Both the position numbers and the translations under genes were made by a program. Below, one piece after another: positions 18,921 through 28,483 of a stretch of DNA of 64,000 nt. Below the pieces are notes generated by a model. The model did not search any database, had not been told where the DNA came from, and saw only the letters and a program-made list of their open reading frames with translations. Positions within the stretch are counted from its first letter, which is position 1. Each line of letters begins with the position of its first letter. This stretch comes from an uncultured Bacteroidales bacterium (GTDB taxonomy: Bacteria; Bacteroidota; Bacteroidia; Bacteroidales; Muribaculaceae), in assembly GCA_902781045.1 (NCBI GenBank), contig CACZHT010000015.1, positions 32,295 to 96,294 on the forward strand, in the 5' to 3' direction.

Positions 18921-21137
18921 TCACTCCATGATGAAGCGCAGCTCGCGGGCATGGATGAGGGTGGAGTGGTCGATGAACGGCCTGTCGAGCGGGCGACCGT
19001 CCACCAGCACCTGTCGCACATACTGGCGCTGCTCGCTCATCCCCTGTGCCACGATGTTGAGTGTGTGGTCGGCCAGCAGCAAGGTGAGCTTGGGAAACTG
19101 CGGTGCTCCCAGGGCATAGGTGTTGCTGCCTGGCGTGACAGGATAGAATCCCATGACCGAGAACAGATACCATGCCGACATCTGGCCGCAGTCGTCGTTT
19201 CCGTTGATGCCGTCGGGTGCGTTGCGATAGTTCTGCCGTGTGTGCTGGCGCACCAGCTCCTGTGTCTTGCGTGGCTGGCCGCAGTAGTCGTACAGGTAGA
19301 TGTAGTGATGCCCAGGCTCGTTGTCATGGCGATAGTGACCGCCGTCGAAGTTTTGGTCGAGCTTGCGTGCAAACGCCTCATTGCCGCCCATCATCTCAAT
19401 CATGCCAGGTATGTCCTGCAGCACACAGAAGAGATAGGTCCACTTCGACCCTTCGGTCAGCCCATGACGGTCGTGGTCATCAAGGTCAATCCACGAGCCG
19501 TCGTAGCGGCGAGGCAGCATGAAGCCCTTGTCCTTGCAGTACTGGTTGCGGTAGTTCTGCGCCCAACGCATCAGCACAGGATAGTCATCGGGGCGGAGGT
19601 CGCGCGCCAGCTGCGCCACACACCAGTCGTCGTAGGCATACTCGAGCGTGCGCGAGACAGACTCGGCGGTGCGGTCGTCGGGCACATAACCGATGGTGTG
19701 GTAGTAGCTTGCCCCGGCACGAGCCTCGTAGGCCGTCCAGCGGTCGCGGTCGCCATATCGGCGGCGCGTGTCGCAGTCGGGCGGCACCATGGCATCCTTG
19801 CGCATCGCCTCGTAGGCCAGCTGCAGGTCATAGTCTCGCAGCCCCTTGGCGTAGGCGTCGGCAATGACCGCGTCGGCATGAGTGCCAATCATGATGTTGG
19901 TGTACGACGGGTTGGGCCACATGGGCATCCAACCTCCCTCGCGATACATCTGCAGCAGTGCGGTGATCCATCGGCAGGTGAGTTCCGGCTCCAGCAGCGT
20001 CATCAACGGATGCAATGCGCGGAAGGTGTCCCACAGCGAGAAGTCGTTGTAGCTGTCGCCGTCGTGCACCCGGTCGTCCATCGCGCTGTAGTAGCGTCCC
20101 TGCTCGCCGAACTCTCGTGGGAACAGGTAGGCATGATACATGGCGGTATAGAATATGGCCTTGTCGTTGTCGCCGGTGCCATGCACCTGCAACTTGGCCA
20201 GCTTGTCGTTCCAGGCTTGTCGGGTGCTTGCCTTCAGTGCCTTGAAGTCCCATCCGGGCAGCTCGGCCTCCAGATTGGCCCGAGCCTGCTCGATGCTGAT
20301 GAACGATGTGCCCATCTGCGCCAACACCTGCTCGCCTTGCCGTGTCTCGAAATCAACGTATGCCCCCATGCGCGAGCCTTGCAGCTCGGCCTGTCCCGGA
20401 TAGGTTTTGTCGCCGTCCCAGGTGCCATAGGTGCTGAATTTCTTGTTCAAGCGAATGACAAAATAGCCTTTGAAGCCCGGCAGGTCCGGCCCAATCTGCG
20501 CCGACTGTCGGTCGGGATTATAACCCACAATCTCGCCGCGCTCAGGGTCGACCTTTACCCAGCCCTTGATTTTCTCCAGCCGCGGGCCATAGTCGTTGCA
20601 CCAGTCGCCCAGTGCCGGGTTCAGGTTGATTCCCTGCACGACGATGCGCGAGTGGTGGCTGCGCCCAAAAGTGAAGCGCAACAGCGCCGCGCGGCTCGAG
20701 GCTACCACCTCGGCACGCATGGGCTTGTCCTCCTGCGAAGTCATGCGCACGCTATAATAATAAGGAGTGGCCTGCTCATCCTTGTGGCTGTAGGTCAACT
20801 TGCGCTGTTCGGGCAGCGTGAGCACCTGTTCGCCCTGCTGCGGCATGATGGCGACATAGCCATAGTCTCCCATCCACACCGTGGGCTGGTGCGATGCCAT
20901 GATGCCCATGAAATAGTGATCGTCGTAGACATAGGCCATCGTGCCCATCTTGTTCTCGCGCGTCTGGGGCATGAGCTTGGTCATGGCGTGCGGCGGACCA
21001 ACAAACGGAGCCGTCCCGCCCTCGCCCTTGAGTGCCGTTCCCACCAGGGGGTTGACATAGTCCACCAGGTCACGCGCGCTGAGCGGCACGGACAACACCG
21101 CCAGCAGGATGATGAGATTTAATCTGTTCATTGTCAT
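18921..21137 (-). CDS. GH92 alpha-mannosidase
   Basis: A roughly 738-residue GH92 enzyme with signal peptide MTMNRLNLIILLAVLSVPLSA. The beta-sandwich (DYVNPLVGT, GPPHAMTKLMPQT) and the helical barrel are complete. The catalytic-acid motif (RHDNEPGHHYIYLYDYCGQPRKTQ) and base motif (NGNDDCGQMSAWYLFSVMGFYPVTPG) are canonical for exo-alpha-mannosidases of this family. The start at 21137 overlaps the stop of the upstream GH2 gene as ATGA, supporting this codon over the upstream ATGs. With the second, atypical GH92 at 6721-8991 it argues for mannose in the target glycan. Confidence 0.93.
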   Translation of the reverse strand: MTMNRLNLIILLAVLSVPLSARDLVDYVNPLVGTALKGEGGTAPFVGPPHAMTKLMPQTRENKMGTMAYVYDDHYFMGIMASHQPTVWMGDYGYVAIMPQQGEQVLTLPEQRKLTYSHKDEQATPYYYSVRMTSQEDKPMRAEVVASSRAALLRFTFGRSHHSRIVVQGINLNPALGDWCNDYGPRLEKIKGWVKVDPERGEIVGYNPDRQSAQIGPDLPGFKGYFVIRLNKKFSTYGTWDGDKTYPGQAELQGSRMGAYVDFETRQGEQVLAQMGTSFISIEQARANLEAELPGWDFKALKASTRQAWNDKLAKLQVHGTGDNDKAIFYTAMYHAYLFPREFGEQGRYYSAMDDRVHDGDSYNDFSLWDTFRALHPLMTLLEPELTCRWITALLQMYREGGWMPMWPNPSYTNIMIGTHADAVIADAYAKGLRDYDLQLAYEAMRKDAMVPPDCDTRRRYGDRDRWTAYEARAGASYYHTIGYVPDDRTAESVSRTLEYAYDDWCVAQLARDLRPDDYPVLMRWAQNYRNQYCKDKGFMLPRRYDGSWIDLDDHDRHGLTEGSKWTYLFCVLQDIPGMIEMMGGNEAFARKLDQNFDGGHYRHDNEPGHHYIYLYDYCGQPRKTQELVRQHTRQNYRNAPDGINGNDDCGQMSAWYLFSVMGFYPVTPGSNTYALGAPQFPKLTLLLADHTLNIVAQGMSEQRQYVRQVLVDGRPLDRPFIDHSTLIHARELRFIME

Positions 21138-23158
21138 TCGGTTTTGAGATTCCATGTGCACTGATCTTTGATGCTGGTGCCATGCTGGGCAGTGGTTGCC
21201 ACAGCTGCGATGTGGTTGTCGCCAGGATGCAGAGTGACACCGTGTGCGACAAAGATGCCCAGGTCACGCTTCTCGACAGGCACAGTCACCCCATCCACAG
21301 TGATGATGACACTGGGGCAGTTGCTGTAGACCTTGATGTCGGTCAGCGGCTCGGTGCGAGTGATGTGGCGGCGGCTGGTGATGTAGACCATGGGGTGCTT
21401 GCTCCAGTTGGCCTGATAGAAGTAGAAGGCATCTTTTCGCACCCTCCGGTCGTAGGTCACCAGCCCCTTGTCGTTGATACCCCTGGTGTCGCCCTCATTC
21501 CGTCCGGCACTGGCGAAGTCAAACATGTTCCACACAAACGAGGCCCACAATTGCGGGTGCGCCACAATCTGGGCATAGTTGCCCTCATGTACGGTGGCCT
21601 GCCATTGCTCGGGATGCCATGGCCCGTCGGTCTTCGGTGCTTGTGTGACGTGCTGGTCGTGCTGACGGATGCTGGCTCCGGCGCCATATTCGCTGATAGC
21701 AATGGCGCGTCCCTTGCCCAGCTTCCACTCGATGGCCCACTTCATGCCATTAGGGTCAGACCAGTACCATCCGGGATAGGTGTTATAGGCCATGATGTCG
21801 GTCATGTCGTTCTCTGGACGCCCATCGTTGTTGGCTGCGGCCACCGTCAGTCGCGTGGGGTCCTCGCTGTGCGCCAGCTCGTTGAGCATCTCCACCAGCT
21901 CGTGGGGCCGGTCTGGGCCGCCCAACTCGTTGAACAGGCTCCAGCAGAAGATGCTCTCGTGATTGTAGTTCTGGCGAATGAGTTCGGTGAGCTGTTGCTT
22001 GGCATTGACCTCGAATGCCGCCGCTCGGGTGCCCTTGCCGATATAGGGTATCTCGGCCCAGACCAGCATGCCGGCACGGTCGCACAGACCGTAGAAGTAG
22101 TCGCTGTGCGGATAGTGCGCCAGCCGGATGCAGTTGGCCCCTATCTCCTGAATCAGAGCCATGTCCTCGTCATGCTCATTACGGGTGATGGCCCATCCCA
22201 TGCCCTGACGGTCCTGATGACGATTGACACCATGCAACGGATAGGAACGGCCATTGAGGAAGAACCCCTTGTCAGGGTCGACGCTGTAGTAGCGCAACCC
22301 CATGTCGACCGACATCGTGTCCACCACGCGCCCCTGCTGCAGCAGTTCGAAGAAAAACCGGTAACGCCTGGGGTTGTCAATGCCGTCCCACAGCAGCGGA
22401 CTGTCGATGTCGAGCCGCCCATTGATTTCGATGAACTTGCCCGCGCTCTTCGCATCGTTGTGCATCGTCTTCAGCACCGGCTGTCGCTGCGGGTCGATGA
22501 CTGTGGTGCGCAGCTGCAACTCGCCGTTCCGTCCCCGTGTGTCCACCTTGGCCCTAACGTCAAGCTGTGCACGCTGTCTGGTGACACTTGTCTGGCTGAT
22601 GTAGATTCCCGTCGAAGCATAGTCCATGGGCGTGAAGCAGGTGGCAGGCAGCACCAGCAGACTCACCGGGCGATAGATGCCCCCGAAGACGGTGAAGTCG
22701 CCCTCCAGCGGCATAATCATCGGGTCGTGGGCATTGGTGACCTCGACGCGCAGGTCGTTGTCCCGCGGCTTGATCAATGCGGTCAGCTCGAAGCAGAATG
22801 CGGTGAACGCTCCCCGGTGTCGCCCCAGCAGCTTGCCGTTGAGCCAGACAGTGGCATCCTGGCTCACCCCCTCAAACCGGATGAATGTCCGCTCGCCCGT
22901 CCGCGCCCGCGGCGCATCGAAGCGACAGCGGTAGGTCGCCGCGCCCCGATAGTAGTCGGGCAATGTGCCGTCCTCGGCATTCCAGGTGTGCGGAACCGAC
23001 ACCCGCTGCCACTGCTCGGGATTGTCGGCCCTTGAAAAAGTCCATTCCTTGTCCAGAACCAACACACCCCTGGCCCAGCCTATCTGCCCAGCCAGCAGCA
23101 ACATCATCACCGTCAACACTGTTCTGCCGACATCAATCATTCGTTTGTCTGCTATCAT
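21134..23158 (-). CDS. GH2 beta-galactosidase-type enzyme
   Basis: A roughly 674-residue exported GH2 protein. The sugar-binding domain (VSVPHTWNAEDGT, WLNGKLLGRHRGAFTAF), immunoglobulin-like domain and barrel (YPLHGVNRHQDRQGMGWAI, ANCIRLAHYPHS) are intact. The acid/base Glu lies in IFCWSLFNELGG and a nucleophile Glu in AIAISEYGAGAS. GH2 covers beta-galactosidase, beta-mannosidase and beta-glucuronidase; HQDRQGMGWA and the compact size favour a beta-galactosidase. It heads a two-gene unit with the GH92 gene. The predicted -7 box ends only 3 nt before the ATG at 23158. A second in-frame ATG at 23140 gives an equally good signal peptide and a short leader, and may be the real start. Confidence 0.9.
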   Translation of the reverse strand: MIADKRMIDVGRTVLTVMMLLLAGQIGWARGVLVLDKEWTFSRADNPEQWQRVSVPHTWNAEDGTLPDYYRGAATYRCRFDAPRARTGERTFIRFEGVSQDATVWLNGKLLGRHRGAFTAFCFELTALIKPRDNDLRVEVTNAHDPMIMPLEGDFTVFGGIYRPVSLLVLPATCFTPMDYASTGIYISQTSVTRQRAQLDVRAKVDTRGRNGELQLRTTVIDPQRQPVLKTMHNDAKSAGKFIEINGRLDIDSPLLWDGIDNPRRYRFFFELLQQGRVVDTMSVDMGLRYYSVDPDKGFFLNGRSYPLHGVNRHQDRQGMGWAITRNEHDEDMALIQEIGANCIRLAHYPHSDYFYGLCDRAGMLVWAEIPYIGKGTRAAAFEVNAKQQLTELIRQNYNHESIFCWSLFNELGGPDRPHELVEMLNELAHSEDPTRLTVAAANNDGRPENDMTDIMAYNTYPGWYWSDPNGMKWAIEWKLGKGRAIAISEYGAGASIRQHDQHVTQAPKTDGPWHPEQWQATVHEGNYAQIVAHPQLWASFVWNMFDFASAGRNEGDTRGINDKGLVTYDRRVRKDAFYFYQANWSKHPMVYITSRRHITRTEPLTDIKVYSNCPSVIITVDGVTVPVEKRDLGIFVAHGVTLHPGDNHIAAVATTAQHGTSIKDQCTWNLKTE

Positions 23159-23161
23159 GCC

Positions 23162-23197
23162 GCAAAGGTAGCCAAGAATTGCCATGTGGGTCACAAA
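23162..23197 (-). promoter_or_regulatory. Predicted promoter of the GH2-GH92 unit
   Basis: On the minus strand a TTTG (23197-23194) lies 23 nt upstream of TACCTTTGC (23170-23162), matching the Bacteroidetes -33/-7 promoter. No CTATTTTTTG box stands 35 nt upstream of this -7 element, unlike the promoters at 18777 and 35643, so this unit may be controlled differently. Confidence 0.55.
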
Positions 23198-23274
23198 AAT
23201 GGTATAAAAAACTAACATAATTGTACACCATGCGCCGACAAACAGTTGAGAACTATCATTTTTCCACCATATTG

Positions 23275-23318
23275 CTATTTTTTGACACATCTATAATTAC
23301 AATAAGTACTACTTTTGC
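23275..23318 (+). promoter_or_regulatory. Predicted promoter of the HTCS gene
   Basis: CTATTTTTTG (23275-23284) is followed after 25 nt by TACTTTTGC (23310-23318). The start point would be near 23322, 25 nt before the HTCS ATG. The upstream box is identical to those at 18821, 35643 and 39440 but 10 nt (about one helical turn) closer to the -7 box, consistent with the same protein acting from the same DNA face. Confidence 0.65.
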
Positions 23319-23346
23319 ACAACGAAAATCTCATTGCCGGCGAGTT

Positions 23347-26300
23347 ATGAAACGGACCTACATACTCACAACAATATTACTGTGCCTGTGTCTGATGACC
23401 TGGGCGCAGAACTACCCCTATAAGTACTACTTCCGCAACATCAGCAAGTCTGACGGCCTGTCTCAGACCGACATCAAGGCCATCTTGCAGGATCAGCGGG
23501 GATTTCTGTGGTTCGGCACCCGCAATCGCCTGAATCGCTACGATGGGCATACAATAAGGGTCTTTGACTGTGTCGACCAGCGGTCGGGCAAGCGCAACAA
23601 CAACATCTCGTCGCTCTATGAGGACAGCCGCAGTCACCTGTGGGTGGGCACCGACAAGGGTGTGTTTGTGTTCGACCCCACCACCGAGCGGTTCACCTTT
23701 GTCTCAGCGCAGACCCAGGGCGGCGTTCAGATGGTCGACTGGGTGTCGGCCATGGACAACGACAGCGAGGGCAACATCTGGATTGTGGTGCCCAACCAGG
23801 GCGTGTTCTGCATGAGCAAGGAGCAAAAGCTGACGCTATACACCTTCGGCAATCCCAGCCATCCCGACTATGGTGGTCCGCAGTGTCTGTGCATCGACGG
23901 CACCGGCCGCGTGTGGGTGGGCACCAACGGCAATGGCGTGTATCTGTACCAGAAGAGCGGCAACCGCTTCGTGCAGTATCTGGGCGACAACGAGGGCAGC
24001 TCACTGGCCGGCGAGAACGTCTACACCATGTGCGACTATGGCGACGAGCTGGTGCTGGGTGTGCATGAGGGCAAGCTGCGGCGGCTGAACAAGCGCCGCA
24101 ACGCCGTGAGCGACTTCAACGCCCCAGAGGTGCACTACAGCATCATCCGCGACGTCAAGTGCTATGACGACCTGTTGTGGGTGGGCACGCAGCGCGGTGT
24201 CTACATCATCGACGAGCGGCTGGGCACCACCCAGCACATCGAACATGATGCCATGTGCACCTATTCGCTGAGCGACAACCAGATAGGCCGCATCTATCGC
24301 GACCGCGAGGGCGGCATCTGGATTGGCACCAACCTGGGCGGTGTCAACTACCTGCCCCAGAAGGGTATGGCCTTTATGCGCTATGTGCCGCTGACCAAGC
24401 CGCTGACCATCGCCAGCAAGCGCATCCGCGAGATGGCCGAGGACCAGCAGGGCAACATCTGGATTGGCACCGAGGATGCCGGGGTCAACATTTTCGACCC
24501 GAAGACGGGCCAGTTCCGCCAGCTGGGCAAGGGGCTGGGCAGTGCGCTGAGCAGCGACAACACCCTCTCGCTCATGGCCATGGACGGCCAGATGTGGGTG
24601 GGTTACTTCAAGCATGGCTTGGACATCATCGCCCAGTCGGGCTATGGCACGCGCCACTACACCGCCGAGTCACTGGGGCTGAACGACGCCAGCATCTACG
24701 CCCTGTGCCACGACAGTCAGGGGCGTGTGTGGCTGGGCAACGGCTGGGGCGTCTATGTGGCCCAGCCAGGCTCCACGCAGTTCCGGCGCATGGACCAGTT
24801 CGGGTTCAACTACATCTTCGACCTGATGGAGGACAGCGATCACAACATTTGGGTGGTGACCATGGGCAAGGGTGTGTTCCGCTACACGCCACGCACCGGT
24901 GTCATCAAGCACTTCATGCACGTTGAGGGCGACACGACCTCCATCAGCTCAAACTCGGTGAGCAACGTCATCGAGACCAGCCGTGGCGAGATTTGGTTCT
25001 CGACCGACCGCGGCGGTGTGTGCCGCTTCAACAAGCAGAGCGAGACATTCAGCACATTCAGTCTGGCGCAAGGGTTGCCCGACGACACGGGCTACAAAAT
25101 CCTGGAGGACAAAGAGGGCCAGCTGTGGTTCGGCACCAACAACGGCCTTGTCCGTCTGGACCCTGCCACCGGGCAGTGTCAGGTCTACACCACCAGCCAC
25201 GGCTTGCCCGGCAACCAGTTCAACTACAAGTCGGCGCTGAGCACCCATGACGGCATCTTCTACTTCGGCAGCAGCGAGGGGCTGATTTCGTTCAATCCCT
25301 ACTACAATAACAAGAACACCTATGTTCCGCCGGTCTACATCACCCGGTTCATGATCAACAACACCGAGGTTCTTCCCGGCGATGAAGGCTCGCCGCTGAC
25401 GCAGAGCCTGCTCGACACGCGCCGCATCACGCTGCGCCACGACCAGTCGAGCATCGCGTTTGAGTTTGCCGCCTTGAGCTATGTCATGCCCTCGGCCAAC
25501 CAATATGCCTACAAGATGGACGGTGTGGACAAAGACTGGGTGCAGACCGACAACAATCAGAGCGTGTCGTATGCCAACCTGACCCCCGGACACTATGTGT
25601 TCCACGTCAAGGGAGCCAACAGCGACGGCGTGTGGTGCGAGCACGAGGCCAGCATCGAGATTGTCATCTTGCCGCCCTGGTGGAAGACCGTCTGGGCCTA
25701 TCTGCTCTATCTTGCCGCACTGGGTGGTCTGGCCTGGTGGCTGTTCAGGCTCTACAAGAACCGCGAGATGTCTAAGGCCACCGAAGCCCAGCGACTGTTT
25801 GAGGCCGAGAAGGAGAAAGAGCTGTATCAGAACAAGATAGACTTCTTCACCAGCATTGCTCACGAGATACGCACGCCGCTCACACTCATCAATGGGCCAC
25901 TCGAGAACCTGCTGGACATGGACATGGCCGACCCCGAAATCAAGCGCAACCTCAACACGATGAAGCGCAACACCAGCGACCTGATGAACCTCATCAACCA
26001 GCTGCTTGACTTCCGCAAGATGGACAGCAACAAGATGGAGATGCACTTTGTGTCGGTCAACCTGTCGAGCCTGTTGCGCGAATGGGTACGCAAGTTTCGC
26101 GAGATGCCTGCCGCCAAGGTGCGCGAGATCACGCTGGCCACCCCCGCGCACGACATTCGCGTCAGCGCCGACCGCAACGCACTGATCAAGGTGCTGAACA
26201 ACCTGTTCAGCAACGCGGTGAAATATAGCGAACACACCATCGCCATTCACCTCAACGAAGATGGCAAACAAGTGACACTGGCCTTTGACAACGACGGCCA

Positions 26301-27399
26301 GACTATCCCAGAGGAGTCGCGCGAGAAAATCTACGACCCCTTCTACCAGCTGCAGAAGAACGCCAACGCTCCCTCCAGTTCGGGCATCGGCCTGTACCTT
26401 GCCCGGTCGCTGACCGAGATGCTTCACGGCACGCTCACCTACAGCGAGCATGAGGGGCTGAACCGCTTTGAACTGCGTCTGCCGCTGCCCGAGGCCACAG
26501 CCGAGGCCACTCCCCCCAACAGCCAGGACATGCTCACCGACGATGACGACCTGGTGCCCGAGGCACTGCAGTCGGCTGTCATCCTGCTGGTCGAGGACAA
26601 TGAGCAGATGCTCAATTTTGTGGCCGACAAGTTGCGCCACACCTACGCCGTCGAGACCGCACTGAACGGCCGCGAGGCCCTGGAGGTGCTCAAAGAAAAG
26701 AACATCGACCTGGTGCTCAGCGACATCATGATGCCCGAGATGGACGGGCTGGAACTGTGCCGCCACATCAAGGAGGACATCGAGCTGAGCCACATCCCCG
26801 TCATCCTGCTCACGGCCAAGAACGACCTGGACAGCAAGGTGCAGGGTCTGAAGATGGGCGCAGACTCCTATATCGAGAAACCATTCTCGTTCAAGTATCT
26901 GGTGGCCCAGATCACCAGCATCTTTGAGAACCGCCGGCGGGGCATGGATGCCTTCATGCGCAAGCCCTTTGTGCCCACGCAGACTCTGGGCATGAGCAAG
27001 GCCGACGAGCAACTGATGGACAAGATTGTGCAGGTCATCGAGGAGAATATCGACGACACCAACTTCGGTGTGGAGATGCTTGCCGAGCTTGTGTGCATGA
27101 GCCGGTCGAGCCTGCACCGCAAGATCAAGGCCATCAGCGACACGTCGCCCACCGACTTCATCAAGATGGTGCGTCTGAAGAAAGCCTCCGAGCTCATCGC
27201 CGAGGGCAGCTACCGTGTGGGCGAGGTGTGCTACATGGTGGGCATCAACTCGCCCAGCTACTTCATCAAGCTGTTCCAGAAACAGTTCGGCATGACCCCC
27301 AAGGAGTTTGAGAAACAGCAGCGCCGTCAGCGCGAGGAAGCCCGCAACAGCGACAACAACGATAATAACAACGATAACGACAACGACAAGCAGCAATGA
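23347..27399 (+). CDS. Hybrid two-component system sensor-regulator (HTCS)
   Basis: A 1350-residue inner-membrane regulator combining sensor, kinase and transcription factor. After a signal peptide come about 14 beta-propeller repeats (pattern DxxGxxWxGT) in the periplasm, a Y_Y_Y domain (about 700-775), one membrane helix (WWKTVWAYLLYLAALGGLAW), a HisKA domain with His839 in SIAHEIRTPLTL, and an HATPase_c domain. A receiver domain with Asp1126 in LVLSDIMMPEMDG and a C-terminal AraC-type HTH (MSRSSLHRKIKAISDTSP) complete it. HTCS proteins bind an oligosaccharide in the periplasm and activate their locus. The start at 23347 was chosen because it opens the signal peptide; the upstream open frame covers the promoter. 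The tail is a run of Asn/Asp. Its stop overlaps the next gene as ATGA. Confidence 0.96.
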   Translation: MKRTYILTTILLCLCLMTWAQNYPYKYYFRNISKSDGLSQTDIKAILQDQRGFLWFGTRNRLNRYDGHTIRVFDCVDQRSGKRNNNISSLYEDSRSHLWVGTDKGVFVFDPTTERFTFVSAQTQGGVQMVDWVSAMDNDSEGNIWIVVPNQGVFCMSKEQKLTLYTFGNPSHPDYGGPQCLCIDGTGRVWVGTNGNGVYLYQKSGNRFVQYLGDNEGSSLAGENVYTMCDYGDELVLGVHEGKLRRLNKRRNAVSDFNAPEVHYSIIRDVKCYDDLLWVGTQRGVYIIDERLGTTQHIEHDAMCTYSLSDNQIGRIYRDREGGIWIGTNLGGVNYLPQKGMAFMRYVPLTKPLTIASKRIREMAEDQQGNIWIGTEDAGVNIFDPKTGQFRQLGKGLGSALSSDNTLSLMAMDGQMWVGYFKHGLDIIAQSGYGTRHYTAESLGLNDASIYALCHDSQGRVWLGNGWGVYVAQPGSTQFRRMDQFGFNYIFDLMEDSDHNIWVVTMGKGVFRYTPRTGVIKHFMHVEGDTTSISSNSVSNVIETSRGEIWFSTDRGGVCRFNKQSETFSTFSLAQGLPDDTGYKILEDKEGQLWFGTNNGLVRLDPATGQCQVYTTSHGLPGNQFNYKSALSTHDGIFYFGSSEGLISFNPYYNNKNTYVPPVYITRFMINNTEVLPGDEGSPLTQSLLDTRRITLRHDQSSIAFEFAALSYVMPSANQYAYKMDGVDKDWVQTDNNQSVSYANLTPGHYVFHVKGANSDGVWCEHEASIEIVILPPWWKTVWAYLLYLAALGGLAWWLFRLYKNREMSKATEAQRLFEAEKEKELYQNKIDFFTSIAHEIRTPLTLINGPLENLLDMDMADPEIKRNLNTMKRNTSDLMNLINQLLDFRKMDSNKMEMHFVSVNLSSLLREWVRKFREMPAAKVREITLATPAHDIRVSADRNALIKVLNNLFSNAVKYSEHTIAIHLNEDGKQVTLAFDNDGQTIPEESREKIYDPFYQLQKNANAPSSSGIGLYLARSLTEMLHGTLTYSEHEGLNRFELRLPLPEATAEATPPNSQDMLTDDDDLVPEALQSAVILLVEDNEQMLNFVADKLRHTYAVETALNGREALEVLKEKNIDLVLSDIMMPEMDGLELCRHIKEDIELSHIPVILLTAKNDLDSKVQGLKMGADSYIEKPFSFKYLVAQITSIFENRRRGMDAFMRKPFVPTQTLGMSKADEQLMDKIVQVIEENIDDTNFGVEMLAELVCMSRSSLHRKIKAISDTSPTDFIKMVRLKKASELIAEGSYRVGEVCYMVGINSPSYFIKLFQKQFGMTPKEFEKQQRRQREEARNSDNNDNNNDNDNDKQQ

Positions 27400-28451
27400 G
27401 ACAGACAAGCATCACCACACTGGCTCTCACATTTCTGGTCCTAGTCATCTGTCATGTCCAGGCCGTGGCCAGTGGAGCGATTTTTCCAGGCATTGAGTGG
27501 CTCGACACCCAGAGCCATCCCATCAACGCCCACGGTGGCGGAGTGATGTATCACGACGGCGTCTACTACTGGTACGGCGAGTACAAGGGCGAGTTCACCT
27601 ATCGCTCGCCCGGCGTGGGGTGGGACTGCTACCGCACCGAGGCCGGGGGGGTGTCGTGCTACTCATCGACCGACCTGTGCAACTGGACCTTTGAGGGCGT
27701 GGTGCTCGAGCCCGACACTACCGACACCCACAGCGACATCCACCCCACGATGGTCATCGAGCGCCCCAAGGTGGTCTACAACGAGCTGACAGGCCAGTTT
27801 GTCATGTGGATGCACATCGACAACTACAACTACGGCAAGGCATCGGCCGGTGTGGCCGTGAGCGACTCACCCACCGGCAAATTCCGGTTCATTGAGGCCA
27901 CGCGTCCCAATGGGCAGATATGCCGTGACCTGACTGTCTACAAGGACGATGACGGTCAGGCCTATCTGTTCTACTCGTCGGAAGACAATTCGACCCTGCA
28001 CATCGCCCTGCTCTCGCCCGACTATCTGAGCGTCACCAGGCAATATACCCGCAACTTTGCCGGACAGTTCCGCGAAGCCCCTGCTGTGTTCAAGCGACAC
28101 GGCAAGTACTATCTGGTCACCTCAGGCTGCACCGGGTGGGATCCCAACGAGGCCGACCTGGCAGTGGCCGACCATCCGATGGGTCCCTACACCTCGCTGG
28201 GCAACCCCTGCCGTGGGCAGGACGCCGACAAGACGTTCTATGGCCAGAGCACCTTTGTGCTGCCCGTGGCCGGCACCGACCAGTATGTGATGATGCTCGA
28301 CCGCTGGAACAAGCGCGACCTGATCACGTCGCGCTACATCTGGCTGCCGTTTGACTTTGACGGCAATGAGCCGCTGCTGCCCTGGCGCGGCGTGTGGTCG
28401 CCGGCAGCCGCCAATGCACAATCCTCGCCCCTGGGCGCAGACAAGCAATAA
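27396..28451 (+). CDS. GH43 enzyme (exo-beta-1,3-galactanase-like)
   Basis: A 351-residue secreted five-bladed propeller with a signal peptide (residues 1-26). INAHGGGVMYHDGVYYWYGEYKG and VSCYSSTDLCNWTFEG resemble the GH43 subfamilies (24/34) that contain exo-beta-1,3-galactanases and related galactosidases. The pKa-modulating Asp is in CRDLTVYKDDDG and the proton donor Glu in QFREAPAVFKRHGKYYL. The usual N-terminal catalytic-base Asp is not evident, as is known for exo-beta-1,3-galactanases. The start overlaps the HTCS stop by 4 bp, so enzyme and regulator are made together. With the GH30 at 37609 it suggests an arabinogalactan-type glycan. Exact subfamily is uncertain. Confidence 0.82.
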   Translation: MRQTSITTLALTFLVLVICHVQAVASGAIFPGIEWLDTQSHPINAHGGGVMYHDGVYYWYGEYKGEFTYRSPGVGWDCYRTEAGGVSCYSSTDLCNWTFEGVVLEPDTTDTHSDIHPTMVIERPKVVYNELTGQFVMWMHIDNYNYGKASAGVAVSDSPTGKFRFIEATRPNGQICRDLTVYKDDDGQAYLFYSSEDNSTLHIALLSPDYLSVTRQYTRNFAGQFREAPAVFKRHGKYYLVTSGCTGWDPNEADLAVADHPMGPYTSLGNPCRGQDADKTFYGQSTFVLPVAGTDQYVMMLDRWNKRDLITSRYIWLPFDFDGNEPLLPWRGVWSPAAANAQSSPLGADKQ

Positions 28452-28483
28452 CAAAACTGACAACAACTAAAAAACTAAGAACT

